Assembly: GCA_963971405.1 (NCBI GenBank) | Contig: OZ020485.1 | Coordinates: 9,796,001 to 9,860,000 of the forward strand | DNA length: 64,000 nucleotides | From: Psococerastis gibbosa | Taxonomy: Eukaryota > Arthropoda > Insecta > Psocodea > Psocidae | Direction of reading: 5' to 3' | Part shown: positions 12,378-23,585 of the stretch, piece by piece | Position numbering within the stretch: position 1 is the stretch's first letter | How the letters are laid out: every line of letters begins with the position of its first letter | Position numbers and translations under genes: made by a program | Notes under the pieces: model-generated | The model's database searches: none | What the model was told of the DNA's origin: nothing | Seen by the model: only the letters and a program-made list of their open reading frames with translations

Positions 12378-12530
12378 TTTATATAGAGGAGAAATATAAC
12401 ATTCACTCCCGCCATTTTTTATTTATTTTTAACTTGAGTCCACGTCTCCTTTGACCAGCCATTGAAAAGACGAGTGGTACGAGGATTCATAAAATATGGC
12501 TGGAATGTCCCATCTCTCCTGTGTAGAACT
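12378..12530. mobile_element. MITE-N copy 2, internally deleted
   Basis: tatatagaggagaaatataa with cactcccgccattt at the left, tggaatgtcccatctctcct plus gtgtagaact at the right: the two MITE-N ends with a shortened middle. Confidence 0.55.
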
Positions 12531-12745
12531 CAAGTCAAGCTCGATACAGGGGTGGGCAAAATCTTAAGACGGCGCTGCATGTTGGGAAGCTGCGTCACCT
12601 GCGGTTCTGAGAAAGGCATTTCATTGCCCCGGCGGGTGGTCACAGCCAACTCTTCGGACCATCGTACCTGGCCCTGTCTGCTACTCTGCGAAATAAGACT
12701 CCTCTCTACCAAAATATAGTTTAGTTTAACTGGTTGGGCCTAATG

Positions 12746-13087
12746 TTCTATATAGAAGAGATGGGACATTCCAGCCCGCCCCAAAAATATTTCTTTTTAA
12801 TCCTGGGGACACTTTTTTGGATAAATCGCATACAAACAATTTAATGAATGTATCCGATTGACCTTTTCAGTCGCCTTTGTAGGTTATTACCCGTGATGAG
12901 TACGACACGTCTCCGATTGCATGGCGTGTAAAGACTCGCACAAGTGCAAGCACGTTACCACCTGGCCATCGAAGTCGATGTTACGTCTTTTACGTTGACT
13001 GGTAATGCAAGACTCCGGTTGCCTCCAGAAATTAAAAAATATGTATATTTTGGTGCGAAGCGAGTGTCCAATCTCTTCTACATAGAG
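12746..13087. mobile_element. MITE-N copy 3 carrying a nested repeat-F
   Basis: Left end ttctatatagaagagatggg plus acattcc, then tttttaatcctggggacact. Right end gtgtccaatctcttctacat plus agag. The middle is broken by repeat-F (about 12818-12985). Confidence 0.65.
12818..12985 (-). mobile_element. Repeat-F copy 2, inside MITE-N
   Basis: The minus strand gives ggtggtaacgtgcttgcact, cgagtctttacacgccatgc and the end cattcattaaattgtttgta. It inserted after the MITE-N copy. Confidence 0.7.
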
Positions 13088-13105
13088 ATTGCATTTGCAC
13101 TTTTT

Positions 13106-13948
13106 GCTTTCCAATTTATACGTAGTATAAGGAAAGCTTTGTGGTGGTCGAAATTTTCGATTCCGAGATTTCAACGGATTTACACGTTTTGAGGTCCCAG
13201 GAACCCAAAAAAGTGGTTTTTACAAAATGTCTGTCTGTCGGTCGGTCTGTCGGTCTGTCTGTTCGTCGATTTCCGGGCAAACTACTCAGCGGATTTGAGT
13301 GAAATTTGGCATGTAGGTTCACAAAAATCATACCTCGGGCTAACTCAATTTGGGGGGGTTTTATTTTCAAAAAACTCCAAAAAAACGCCTAAAAAAATTA
13401 TTTCTCAAAAATGGCTTCAACGATTTCTTTTAAATTCTCGTAGATTGTAGTCGTTATTAATGTTGACAAAATGCGGGGGGTCGCTTGCCCCTGGATAGTT
13501 TGCTTCTGGGGGTAAAGAAATAAAAGTAACTAAATTTTAATGAAAAAATGACTAAAAAATGCGAAACCTTTCTATCGATGATTTCTACCTTCAAGCATGT
13601 TTTAGGTGTTAAATTGAGTAACGAAACCGGATAGGTTGCTTTCCCAAAAAAATATTTGGTTTTGCCCAAAAAATTATTTTTTGAAAAAAATGATAGAAAA
13701 TTCGCGCTCAAATGCATTGCATGCCCTGCCATTATTGCTGTGTGGTAATTAATGTGTTTGTTTGACCTATCGAGAATTTACCTCACTTCCAGTGACGTCA
13801 GGTGGACAACCGCCCTCCCCCCCCCCCCCCCCGAGATATCGGAAATTTAACCATAGGAAAAATATTTGCCATAAAATTACTATTTTTCTCTATCTAATAA
13901 TTTTGATAAATTGGAAAGCATGTTCGAGTGAACTCGGACCGGTTCTTC
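13106..13948 (+). mobile_element. MITE-C copy a (full length)
   Basis: Starts GCTTTCCAATTTATACG and ends GATAAATTGGAAAGC (13919), followed by the constant tail atgttcgagtgaactcggac and cggttct. The body has cacgttttgaggtcccagga, a GTCTGTCTGTCGGTC tract, a run of about 22 C at 13811-13832 and gtgacgtcaggtgga. It has no transposase. It is a medium-size non-autonomous element, the most frequent in this window. Confidence 0.8.
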
Positions 13949-14129
13949 TACTTTGTGAAGGGGGAGGGGGGTCAACTGTCCCGAATGAGCCCCTAGCTGA
14001 TGCCTATTTTACTAGGACTATAATTCGTCTGTAGTTGAGTCAGACAGGATGAAATAAAGATAATGTAAGTTATTTTATGCGACTAATAATATGTTTTTTA
14101 ACACTACAGAAAGTCATGGTTTATTTATT

Positions 14130-14713
14130 GCTTTCCAATTTATACGTAGTATAAGGAAAGCTTTGTGCTGGTCGAAATTTTCGAATCCGAGATTTCAACG
14201 GATTTACACGTTTTGAGGTACCAGGAGCCCCAAAAAAGTGGTTTTTACGAAATGTCTGTCTGTAGCTCTGTCTGTCTGTCTGTCGCTCTGTCTGTCTGTT
14301 CATCGATTTCCGGGCAAACCACTCGGTCGATTTTGTTGAAATTTTGTATGTAGGTTCACAAAAATCATACTTCGAGAAATTTTTATTTATTTAGGGCTAA
14401 CTCCATTTGGGAGGGTTTTATTCTCAAAAAAACTCCAAAAAAATGTCTAAAAAAATTATTTATCAAAATTCCACCTTCAGCAGCCTGATCGAGGTGATTA
14501 TAATACCGGTATTTATTTAATCCCCTGGTAGTAAAAATGTAAACAAGATAATTTTGTAATGGAAATGGACTCCCCCCCCCCCCCCCCCCCCCGAGGGATC
14601 AGAAATTTAACCACAGGTAAATTATTTACCCTGAAATTACACATTATCCCTATTATCTCTATCTACTAATTTATAAATTGGAAAGCATGTTCGAGTGAAC
14701 TCGGACCGGTTCT
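14130..14713 (+). mobile_element. MITE-C copy b, internally rearranged
   Basis: Both ends are as in copy a, but the middle is replaced at 14482-14540 by a short MITE-G-like piece (gcagcctgatcgaggtgatt). A C run of about 22 lies at 14571-14592. Confidence 0.75.
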
Positions 14714-14829
14714 TTCTATTTTGGGGTTTGGAACCATTTGCTATCTCAGCAACGTTCAGGTTTTGTAGAAAAAAAAATGTGATTTGAAGGGTTCACTTGT
14801 ACCCATTCTTTTTAACTATTTTCCACATT

Positions 14830-15010
14830 ACAAACATCCGCAGGCAACGTCCAAAGGGACGCACTTTGCCGACACTGTGCCTGGGCCTTGGCGCTCAAAA
14901 TCCAGCTCTGGTCTTACGGTATTAGGCATCGAACCCACGACCCCCTCGGTTTAGGCCCAACTGTATCCCAACTCGTTCGATGTTGAGGTGCAGCGAATTA
15001 TATAGGTAGT
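14830..15010 (-). mobile_element. Possible tRNA-derived SINE
   Basis: The minus strand has GTGGGTTCGATGCCTAATAC, containing a B box, followed by agctggattttgagcgccaa. The A box is not clear and no second copy was seen. Confidence 0.35.
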
Positions 15011-16416
15011 TTGTCCATGACCGGGTTGAGGCCCAGACCACAGACTTTCCCAATTAAACCCACTTGCGCTCGACTAGACTACGCTGCCCGGTGTTATGCA
15101 AAAAACCCAGGTTGTGTGTTACTTCATGGCCCAGCCAGTTTCTTGGTTTATAGGTAAGCTGGCCCGCCTTCTCATGCAGTTATCAAGGCTGGCAGTATGA
15201 AATATAAGGCGCTGTACCATGCAGGGCTCCATTCGAGAAGCTTCCGATCAACAGTCTGTTTTTAATGGCCTACCTGTGTACATTCATTAAAGAAACCCAA
15301 CTCTCTCGAGTGTTAACTCGTGTCCCCCCTGCACCTCTCTGGCTACGCCCATGGAGATACTATATATAATACATCTACGCCGTTGCACATTCCAGAGCAC
15401 CATTTTATTTCACCACATTCTTCTTACGCTATCAGACATTTGAATTAACTTTGGTAATGAGCTGCAGAACCTACCTCACTAACTTGCCACTCGTAAAATT
15501 GTACTTCTATTAGACTATCAGACACTCCTTCCCTCAAGCTAAGCATCAGTGCGGCCACTATGAGCTTTTAGTCTAGGAATGCTTGAAAGGGAAATGACGT
15601 GGCGGAATCCAGATTGCAAATTATCTCAACTTAATGTGTTGGTGTCGGGTAATTTCTCTTAGATGAAAGAAGGAGTGTGCTGGAGAAGATTTAGAGCGGT
15701 CCAGCTTATGCTGGGGTTGAAAAACTAGAAAAGTAACATTTTGACAAAGCTCTCGGGAACCCCGCAAGCTGAGTGTGGGAGACAGACCCGATTACTGAAG
15801 TGAGGCTTCTGCAAATTATAACCACTGTGAGATCGCTGGGGGCTGTGGTTTTTATGTAATTATTGGTATTAAAAAGTGCATTTAATGCATGCACTTTAGT
15901 TCCATCAGTAAGTATGGTTTTTTTTAATAATTAAATGCACGTCTGGACGGTTTTAGCTGCATATGATTCTGTCGTGAATGCGAAATATGTGAGACTCCAG
16001 TTATTCTGAGGGGCGCTGTCGGATAAAACTGCGGCTGTCTCAACGCCACTGTCGGCCATTGAACTTGTCTGTTCGGGTCAATGAACTTCACTTCTTCATT
16101 AATTCCTCCTTCAGTGGCGGGGGCACCTTCCTCTGCCATTTCCATCGACTAGCCACTTACATCTGATAATGGTTTGTCTGTATTGACAGGGTCATATTCT
16201 TCTGAGGTTTAAAAGAGGCTAGACCGATTCATTGCCCTTTTTAATTCTTCCAAGTTAATAGCTCTGGACGCTACAATAGTAATCCTTTTTGCTTTTTATG
16301 GATGAATTGTATTGCTTTGTCACAATGAGACAGCTAGTGGTTATATGGAAGGGTATTTGTTTTTATAGCGACTCCGGCTCCCGCGGACCACCAGAATTAG
16401 TTTCCGTTGGTTTATT
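15011..16416. other. Unassigned intron sequence, about 1.4 kb
   Basis: A minus-strand frame at 15924-16145 begins MEMAEEGAPATEGG but has no domain, codon bias or splice context I can support. No window repeat was recognised. Confidence 0.45.
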
Positions 16417-17076
16417 GCTTTCCTATTTATACGTAGTATAAGGAGAGCTTTGTGATGGTCAAAATTTTCGATTTCGGGATTTCAGTGGATTTACACGTTT
16501 TGAGGTCCCAGGAACCAAAAAAAGTGGTTTTTACGAAATGTCTGTCGGTTGGTCGATTTGTAGGCAAACTACACAGTGGATTTTTATGGAATTCGGCAAG
16601 TGAGTTCACAAAAATCATACCTCGGGTTCATTTTTTTTATTTTGGGCTATCTTAATTTTGGGGGGTTTTATTCTGAAAAAACTCCCAAAAAAACGGCTAA
16701 AAAAATTATTTCTCAAAAACAGCCCCAACGATTTCCTTTAAATTCACACATGTCGTAGTCGTTATTGATGTTAAAAAAATGCAGTGGGTCGCTTTCCCCT
16801 TGATAGTTTGCTTCTGGGGGTAAAAAAATAAAAATAACTCAATTTTAATTAAAAATGACCTAAAAATGATTTTTCTGTGGAACCTTTCTATCGATGATTT
16901 CTACCTTCAGGTATGTTTTAGGTGTTAAATATTTTTTGAAGAAATCATATAAAATTCAAGCCCCAATACATTGCGTTGTTATTAAATTATTTACAATGAA
17001 ATAACTCATTATCTCTAACTACTAATTGATAAATTGGAAAGCATGTTCGAGTAAACTCGGACCGGTCACCGGTTCT
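16417..17076 (+). mobile_element. MITE-C copy c
   Basis: GCTTTCCTATTTATACG start, ATAAATTGGAAAGC end at 17042 and constant tail to 17076 (here with a short accggtc duplication). The poly-C block of copies a and b is absent. Confidence 0.78.
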
Positions 17077-17627
17077 TTATTTGTTTGCGGGTTAGTAATT
17101 ACATTATTGCATAGAGCTCCCTATATTTACTGACACTATTTACTATCCTTTATTTACTCACAACAACCAAACGAGCCTAAAACAACCAGGCACGTATGCA
17201 GGGGGTATTTGAGCCTCCTCTGCTTTTAAAATTTTTCCTTTTACTCTGAATACAATGTGCTAATGAAGAGGCCACCTTGCGCTTTGGCAAGCCTCCCGCT
17301 TGGCCTGATGTTATGTATAAAGGAACCCACTATTTCGCGCCTATTTATTTAAAAAAACAAATCGCCCTGGGGAATCTCCCGAGCCCCCCCCCCCTGTTTG
17401 AAGTTTTCTTAATAAGCCTTCATCCGTAAAAATCTCTAGTTCTTTTCTTTCAAAATGTGATTTCGCAGCTTTAACCTTTCTCGTCTTTATTCTTTCAATA
17501 AATTTCCCTTTGCTTTTAGTCATTTCAATAAGTCGTGGAACCAGAGCCCCCTGATTGTAGTTGCATATAAATCTTCGTCTGTAAAAATATAATCTTAACT
17601 ACTATCAAAATGCGTAAACCGCACTAT
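17077..17627. other. Unassigned intron sequence
   Basis: Contains a C run at 17385-17396. No gene recognised. Confidence 0.45.
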
Positions 17628-17805
17628 TCGACTTCTATGGCAAGGTGTGTTTGTACTTGTGCGTGCCTCTACACGTCATGCGATCGGTGGCTTGTCGTAA
17701 CTCAACACGGATACTAACCTACAGAGGCGACTAGCGAAGTCAATCGGATACACTCATTAAATTGTTTGTATGCGCTTAACCTTTGAAAAACAATATCCAC
17801 GCATT
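17628..17805 (+). mobile_element. Repeat-F copy 3
   Basis: gacttctatggcaaggtgtg, tgtacttgtgcgtgcctcta, gtcgtaactcaacac and cactcattaaattgtttgta then ttaaccttt: diverged but collinear with the family. Confidence 0.7.
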
Positions 17806-18114
17806 GGTAAAAAACGATTCCTCGCACCAACTTTTCGCAAACATATAGAGTGCAATACATGCATAAAATCAGAGCTCCCCCGAAGTGAAATCCTGCGTAC
17901 GTGCCTGACATGTCAGGTATGCGAGACTGTGAGTTGTTCTGTAGGCTGTACCTCCACCAATGACGACTTTCTGTTCAATTTTTAATTATTAGATAAGAGT
18001 ATCGTTGTATGGTTAGGGGGAAGGAAGGCGGCTCTTACTGGAAGAAATCTTTAGTAGGCCATTGATGCTCCTGCAAGGAGTCCTACAAGCTACCAATGCT
18101 CAATAAATTGATAA

Positions 18115-18306
18115 ATAAATAAATAAATATTTCTGTTAAATTATACAATCAAGTAATCGACAAGAAAACATAAAATAAAATCGTCAAAATATCGTCGAAA
18201 TCAGATAGTTCTGTTATTGTCATTGTGTTAAAGCCTCAGTGACAGTTGCTGTAAGAGGTGGTATGCAATTTAGGGAAATTAGGGGCATTTCTTGCCGCTC
18301 TCATAA
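18115..18306 (+). repeat. Repeat-J copy 2
   Basis: Collinear with 3630-3810 (ataaaatcgtcaaaatatcg, gcctcagtgacagttgctgt, catttcttgccgctctcat). Preceded by an AATAAATAAATAAATA tract. MITE-R begins at its end. Confidence 0.55.
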
Positions 18307-18468
18307 GGCGGGTATTCCACATACGTCAATCGTCAATGAAAAATTGAAAAATGACGTTTTAGCAGACATTAAAGACATACTAAAAATTCCGCTACCACGT
18401 CAATTTACGTCATTGATACGTCATTTTTCAATTTTTCATTGACGATTGACGTATGTGGAATACCCGCC
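18307..18468. mobile_element. MITE-R, palindromic element with perfect 51-bp arms
   Basis: Arms 18307-18357 and 18418-18468 are exact reverse complements by my base-by-base check (start GGCGGGTATTCCACATACGT). The 60-bp middle holds AGCAGACATTAAAGACAT and GCTACCACGTCAA, the block shared with MITE-I and MITE-U. Perfect arms suggest recent arrival or ongoing arm conversion. Confidence 0.85.
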
Positions 18469-18719
18469 GAAGCGGAAAGTCAGAATGAGGGGGGGGGGGC
18501 CTGGCCAAAACAAAGTACCAGTTGACCGCATGCCAGCCAAGGCAGATCCCGAGGGTATTAAGTCTATTGTAATTGCTTGTATTACGTTATAATTTAATCA
18601 ATACTAAATACGCATATTCTATTTTGTTATGGTCTATTTGACCAGATAGGAGGCTGTACACAATAAAAGAACGTAAGATTAAATGATTAATATGTACAAT
18701 ATAACAATCCTACAATAGA

Positions 18720-18812
18720 ATGTGGTGCCACCGAAATGTCTACCGTGGATGTTGACGAAATGTTTGGAAGTAAGCTTTTAAATCGACCACGGCCTATCAT
18801 CCCGGGGATTTA
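18720..18812 (+). mobile_element. Penelope-like tail fragment
   Basis: accgtggatgttgacgaaat, gtttggaagtaagc and cggcctatcatcccgg match the right arm of the foldback at 5251. Confidence 0.5.
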
Positions 18813-19868
18813 AGTCATCACCTCGCCCGAATTGGTGTGAAAGCAGACAATCTGTGCCAATGTTTTTTTTATGGAGGCCGTAAGTGGATGACACATTCTC
18901 GCTGAGTGCCATTTGATCTGGCGCCCCAGACTTGAGCATCTAGGGTGCGCTGTTGCTTATGGCGGTTGGGCTCCAATAGTCCAACCTGCGGCCATAGCGA
19001 GATTCGCAGAATCAATAGAATTCGACTAGTACGACTGGGGGACGTATGAGCCTAAATTTTGGCCTGGGTCACGACTCCAAGGTCATAGAAACATACGTCA
19101 TCCCGGATTCATCATAATAATGGCGGGGGCGTTTCCACCCCTGAACAATCTGTTAAATGTGCAAAACATGGAGAAGGTATCCCAGACATAGGCTCAGAGG
19201 CTCGGCATCGATCAGGAAGGGGCTGCACAAGGGTGCTGCACCAGACAGGTGGAAGTTGTGCCCCTGCCGCCCCCCCCCCCCCCCCGCTCACCCAATGGCG
19301 GCTTAACCAACCAGCCAGACAAGCCTCGCTTCCCCTTCCCCCCTGCACGCCCGCGTGCTTTATATTGCATTGCATAAATCTCAAAGGGAATAGGCTACTG
19401 CGCAGGGTGTCAATTGTATCGCAAAGCGCACCCCCTTAATAAAAGCTTATTTTGAGATAAAGGGCTGCTGTACTGCTGTAGTCGCTGCTCGCTGGCTTGT
19501 AAAATACTCCTCTATGCATATATTGATTAGATGCTGCGTATTTCACTTTTAACACGGGTTCATAGTGTCTATGTTTTTGAAATTTAAATTTAAATGTAGC
19601 ATCTCATTATACAGAGTGTTCCAGACAGAATTTGAGACGCCCTTATTCTGAGACATTATCGATTATGGATGTGGTGTTGTATATAGCCAAATGAATCATG
19701 GTCTTGAATTTGGCGAATTCTATAACTCTTAATAAGGGATTTGCAGTAATGTCTCGAAAGTAGCCTACCTGTTTTAATGGTAAGGCATGATGTCGGGGTT
19801 CATTAGAGTAACAAACCAACCAGACACCTAGTTGATACCTCCAGCTAGTTTTGGTTTTTAATATAAAA
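18813..19868. other. Unassigned intron sequence
   Basis: Contains a C run at 19270-19286 in a GC-rich stretch, and opposing short proline- and glycine-rich frames that are low-complexity artefacts. Confidence 0.45.
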
Positions 19869-19882
19869 CTATGTTTTGTCTA

Positions 19883-20148
19883 GCCGGCCGCCATACCAAG
19901 TTGAATCCAGCGAACCAGAGCAAGTTCAAAGCTGCAGATAACTTGGTCGTGTGCACAGTGCCGGTAGGGAAACATGGTAGGAATGTCCTGGTCAACTCCG
20001 AACTAATCGTGTGACTTCACTGTGTTTCCCAAGTGGTTCCGAATCCACTATAATCAGGAGGTCCACTGTCCTATAGTCAAGTCGGGGTCGCTCTATGGGC
20101 CCAAATATCAGGCCTAAGTCGTTACTAACCCGACGAACACTACTGCTG
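19883..20148 (+). mobile_element. Retroposon-H1, full copy with 14-bp target duplication
   Basis: ctatgttttgtcta at 19869-19882 is repeated at 20149-20162. The element starts gccggccgccataccaagtt and ends cgacgaacactactgctg, a short triplet-repeat tail. A B-box-like GTGGTTCCGAATCCAC lies inside. The duplication length and simple tail indicate target-primed reverse transcription (SINE or short LINE 3' unit). Confidence 0.8.
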
Positions 20149-20202
20149 CTATGTTTTGTCTATTTAATTAAAATTAAATTAAATAAATACTTTTTGTACA
20201 GT

Positions 20203-20290
20203 GAGCAGTGATGAGTTTATGTATTTGGTCCTTACTTGGCATGTTTGATCGGACAAACCGAGGACCGAAGAGAGATGAACCGTACCATAC
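20203..20290 (+). mobile_element. Fragment related to the hAT-like repeat at 21101
   Basis: tttggtccttacttggcatg and accgaggaccgaagagagat match 21118-21175. Confidence 0.5.
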
Positions 20291-20294
20291 CTAA

Positions 20295-21019
20295 AGAACC
20301 GGTCCGAGTTTACTCGAACATGCTTTCCAAGTTATCAACATTAGTAGATCGTCTTCTTCTTCTTCTTCTTCTTCTTCAGCCAACGCCCGTCCTTGGCTGG
20401 TAGGCCATTTGACGCACATTAGTAGATAGAGAATATGAGTAATTTCATGGTAAATAATTTTCCAGTGGTTAAATTTCCGTTTCGGGGGGGGGGGGGGGGG
20501 TTGTCCACCTGACGTCACTGGAAGTGAGGTAATATCTAGAAAGGTCAGACCAATTCGCAGAAAAATTATTTTTAGTCATTTTTCATTAAAATTTACATAT
20601 TTTTATTTTTTTACCCCCCGAAGCAAACTATTAAGGGTCAAGCGACCCCTCGCATTTTATCAACATTAATAACAACTACAATATATGAGAATTTAAAAGA
20701 AATCATTGGAGCCGTTTTTGGGAAATAATTTTTTTAGACGTTTTTTTGGAGTTTTTTGAAAATAAAACCCCCCCAAATTGAGTTAGCCCCAAATAAAAAA
20801 ATGTTCCCGAGGCATGATTTTTGTGAGCCTACATGCCGATTTTCATCAAAATCGACCGAGTAGTTTGCCCGGAAATCAACGAACAGACAGACAGACATTT
20901 CGTAAAAACCACTTTTTTGGGTTCCTGGGACCTTAAAACGTGTAAATCCATTGAAATCTCGGAATCGAAAATTTCGGCCGTCACAATGCATTCCTTATAC
21001 TACGTATAAATTGGAAAGC
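20295..21019 (-). mobile_element. MITE-C copy d with a nested LINE tail
   Basis: Reverse copy: agaaccggtccgagtttact tail at the left, GCTTTCC at 20322, GTATAAATTGGAAAGC ending at 21019. A G run of about 15 at 20486-20500 is the poly-C block. The 66-bp insertion at 20350-20415 is listed separately. Confidence 0.8.
20350..20415 (-). mobile_element. 66-bp dead-on-arrival LINE 3' tail
   Basis: Flanked by an exact 12-bp duplication, acattagtagat (20338-20349 and 20416-20427). The minus strand ends in a GAAGAAGAAG tail after ggccaaggacgg-type sequence, as in insect LINE 3' ends. Confidence 0.75.
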
Positions 21020-21100
21020 AAATAGATTGAAATTAATAAAAATCTGCGGGTCGCATTGGAATGATAAATCCGGATTAAACCCCTTTTCCAAAACGGTGAC

Positions 21101-21245
21101 CAGTGATGGATTCATGGATTCGGTCCTGACTCGGCATGTTTGGTCAGACCGAACCGAGGACCAAAGAGAGATGAGTCGGACCGAAAATAAATTGAACATA
21201 CCGAATCGAAAAATTCAACGGTTCGGTTCCGACCATCCAACACTG
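21101..21245. mobile_element. hAT-like small repeat
   Basis: CAGTGATGGATTC at the left and CATCCAACACTG at the right are inverted in the CAGTG...CACTG style. Internal palindromic CGGTCC/GGACC blocks. No clean 8-bp duplication was found. Confidence 0.45.
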
Positions 21246-21779
21246 TGTCGGTGATATTTAGCGTTGGCTGTAGTGTAAAAAACGAATTTAGGCATTGCCC
21301 AGAAGCGGTGGTTACTGGCGACGGGTGAGGACGTGATGAAACGAACGGTTGAACGCCTGAACGTTGTGTCAGGTCATGTTCCCGGCAGTTTGTTAACCCC
21401 AAACGCAATGCTCATCAAATACACTCCTTATTTCTCCCCATTTTCGTTTATTTTTAGACAAGTTGAAGTCTTGGGGAGCATCATTTGCGATTGATTTCAT
21501 TTCATTGCGTTTTAACGTCTGTCTGTCGTTTCGACTGTATTTTCCCAAGCGTCTCCTAATGGTAAGGTGACCATTTATAAATTTGTAGAAAACAGGTCAT
21601 GTATGGGAAGAAATACCGGGGGTTACTGGGTCCAGGCTTTTTTAATAATAAGGTCGAAATGGTCAGTTTTTTAACCATTTTTAGCTGCCACTATACTTAC
21701 AGTTAAGTCTAGTAGCAATTTGAAAATAAAAAAAATCTTGACTAGGTGGTGCACTTGCAAAAGCTAAAAATGGGGACAA
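21246..21779. other. Unassigned intron sequence
   Basis: No recognised gene or window repeat. Confidence 0.45.
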
Positions 21780-22437
21780 ATTCTTAAATGATATTTGAAA
21801 AACCTACAATATACTTTTATTTTTATTTTTTTTAGAATTAAAAATTTAAAATAACCAATAAATAACAATAACCGATTATGTTGTTGTTTGTTGTTGTTTC
21901 CAACACCACCAGCTTTTAGCATTTCTGCTTAAAGCAACCCTGTCAGCCTGGCGGGGGGAGTGAGTTTGTTTGTTAACTTGAGGCACCCTAACGGCAGACT
22001 CTTTCACCTCGGGGGAAAGGGGAGTTGACTGTCAAGGTCGACCTCCTGATTATAGTGGATTCCGAACCACTTGGGGAACATAGCAAAGTCACACGATTAA
22101 ATCGGAGGTGACCAGGACTCGACACGCACGTAGACTGACTGGTATAGCCTCTGCGCGTAGTCATGTCCCACCGTGTTCCCCTGCCAACGCTGTGCACCTT
22201 ACCAAGTATGCCGCAGTTTGAAACATGCTCTGTTCTCCTGGATTCATCATGGTAAGGCCGTTGGCAAAACTTAAGCTTAAACAAAAATAACCGATTATAA
22301 GATGCATGAAGCAATCTTCAAATCTCAAAATCTTTAAATGAGCCATATTTTTAAGAACTTGCTGAGTTAATGAAATAAAAAATGAAAAGTATTTAATTCT
22401 GGGGTTCCATTTTTCTGCGTAGCATATGTTCTTAAAA
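21780..22437 (+). mobile_element. MITE-K copy 3, split by retroposon-H2
   Basis: Left part to 21879 and right part 22286-22437 (gatgcatgaagcaatcttca, tgagttaatgaaataaaaaa) are joined across the H2 insertion by the repeated aataaccgattat. Confidence 0.6.
21880..22285 (-). mobile_element. Retroposon-H2 copy with 13-bp target duplication
   Basis: aataaccgattat at 21867-21879 and 22286-22298. The left end carries gttgttgtttgttgttg, so in its own direction the element ends in a CAA-rich tail. The body has gcaaccctgtcagcctggcg, ggattccgaaccacttgggg and catgtcccaccgtgttcccc. About 400 bp. It shares a core with H1. Confidence 0.8.
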
Positions 22438-22633
22438 AGGGGACAATTTATTTATTACTGTTTGAGTAAGCTATTCCGATGTCTCTGTTGCTGGTTAATT
22501 CTCATTTAAATCAGGGTAATGTAGTTTGTTACTATTGCTGAATGTGCTGGTAATTTCCGTCCATCTTCGGAAAGATGTAAACGAGATAGAACACTGATAA
22601 ATATAATGAATTTGCAACATTGCCTGTTGGATC

Positions 22634-23060
22634 ATTCATTTCTGTGCTGTTAAAAGCGGGAGGGAAACGGCCTGGGTGGGTGGTGTTGACGGTAAACTAT
22701 CAACTATTCCTGTCTATCCCTTTCCAAACATTGCCCATTATCCTGTTGAATACATTTTTGCTATTTCTAACCTTCTGGCTGTTGGGGTTTTCGTTTTGTA
22801 ACTAACGGGTGTCACCCGTTCTTCTCGGTCAGTCTTTTAGGAACTAGAATTCATTCCTGTGCTGTTAAAAGCAGGAGGAAAACGGCCTGGGTAGGTGGTG
22901 TTGACGGTAAACTATCAACTATTCCTGTCTATCCCTTTCCAAACATTGCCCATTATCCTGCTGAATACATTTTTGCTATTTCTAATCTTCTGGCTGTTGG
23001 GTTTTTGCTTTGTAACGGGTGTCACCCGTTCTTCTCAGTCAGTCTTTTAGGAACTAAAAT
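22634..23060 (+). repeat. Tandem duplication, unit about 215 bp
   Basis: 22634-22848 and 22849-23060 are nearly identical (gctgttaaaagcgggaggga versus gctgttaaaagcaggaggaa; both contain tatccctttccaaacattgc and the palindrome AACGGGTGTCACCCGTT). Only a few substitutions and small gaps separate them. No function recognised. Confidence 0.88.
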
Positions 23061-23369
23061 GCTGACTGAGTTGAATATTTTAAACACTTAAGTTATTCTG
23101 GAACATCTATTGGGTATATGTCATTCATTTGTTTTGGCCAAGCTTTGTTTTGATTTATCTATCGCTATTTTTCAGGGACACAATGTCTCAGAGAATGGGT
23201 CATTAGGAAACGTCTATAGTGGGGAGTCACAGATTTTAATTAGTCGCATTGTTAATTATTTCATCCACCTTGACCAGACTTCTTGATTGACAAATGCTCC
23301 ATAGATGAACACTGAAGATTGATGTAACAGTGGGCCGATTATGGCGATTGGTATTAACTTACTCCTGCA
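23061..23369. other. Unassigned intron sequence
   Basis: Nothing recognised. Confidence 0.45.
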
Positions 23370-23585
23370 GCCTGATCATGGCGATATTAAAACAGGGGTT
23401 AATATAATACCATGTCACGTGATGGTATTAATTCAACCTTTTAAAATAAATGAACACCTAATTTCAGAATTTTTTAATTATTGATGTTGGTAATCGTCGC
23501 AAGAGTGCTAAGCGTGGAGAATTCAAATTGCGTCTATTTAAACAATTGAATGATCTTTGGCTATATTTTTGGTGAGTTTCTTACA
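23370..23585 (+). mobile_element. MITE-G copy, left half
   Basis: cctgatcatggcgatattaa, ATGTCACGTGATGGTATTAA, cgtcgcaagagtgctaagcg and tatttttggtgagtttctta match 4268-4470. The right half is missing. Confidence 0.72.

Noticed and set aside
15924-16145. Minus-strand exon beginning MEMAEEGAPATEGG
   Set aside because: No recognisable domain, no supported splice sites and no homologue that I can name. Left as unassigned.
22634-23060. LTR-type direct repeats
   Set aside because: The two units are directly adjacent with nothing between them, and lack the TG...CA ends and target duplication expected of a retroelement. It is a plain tandem duplication.
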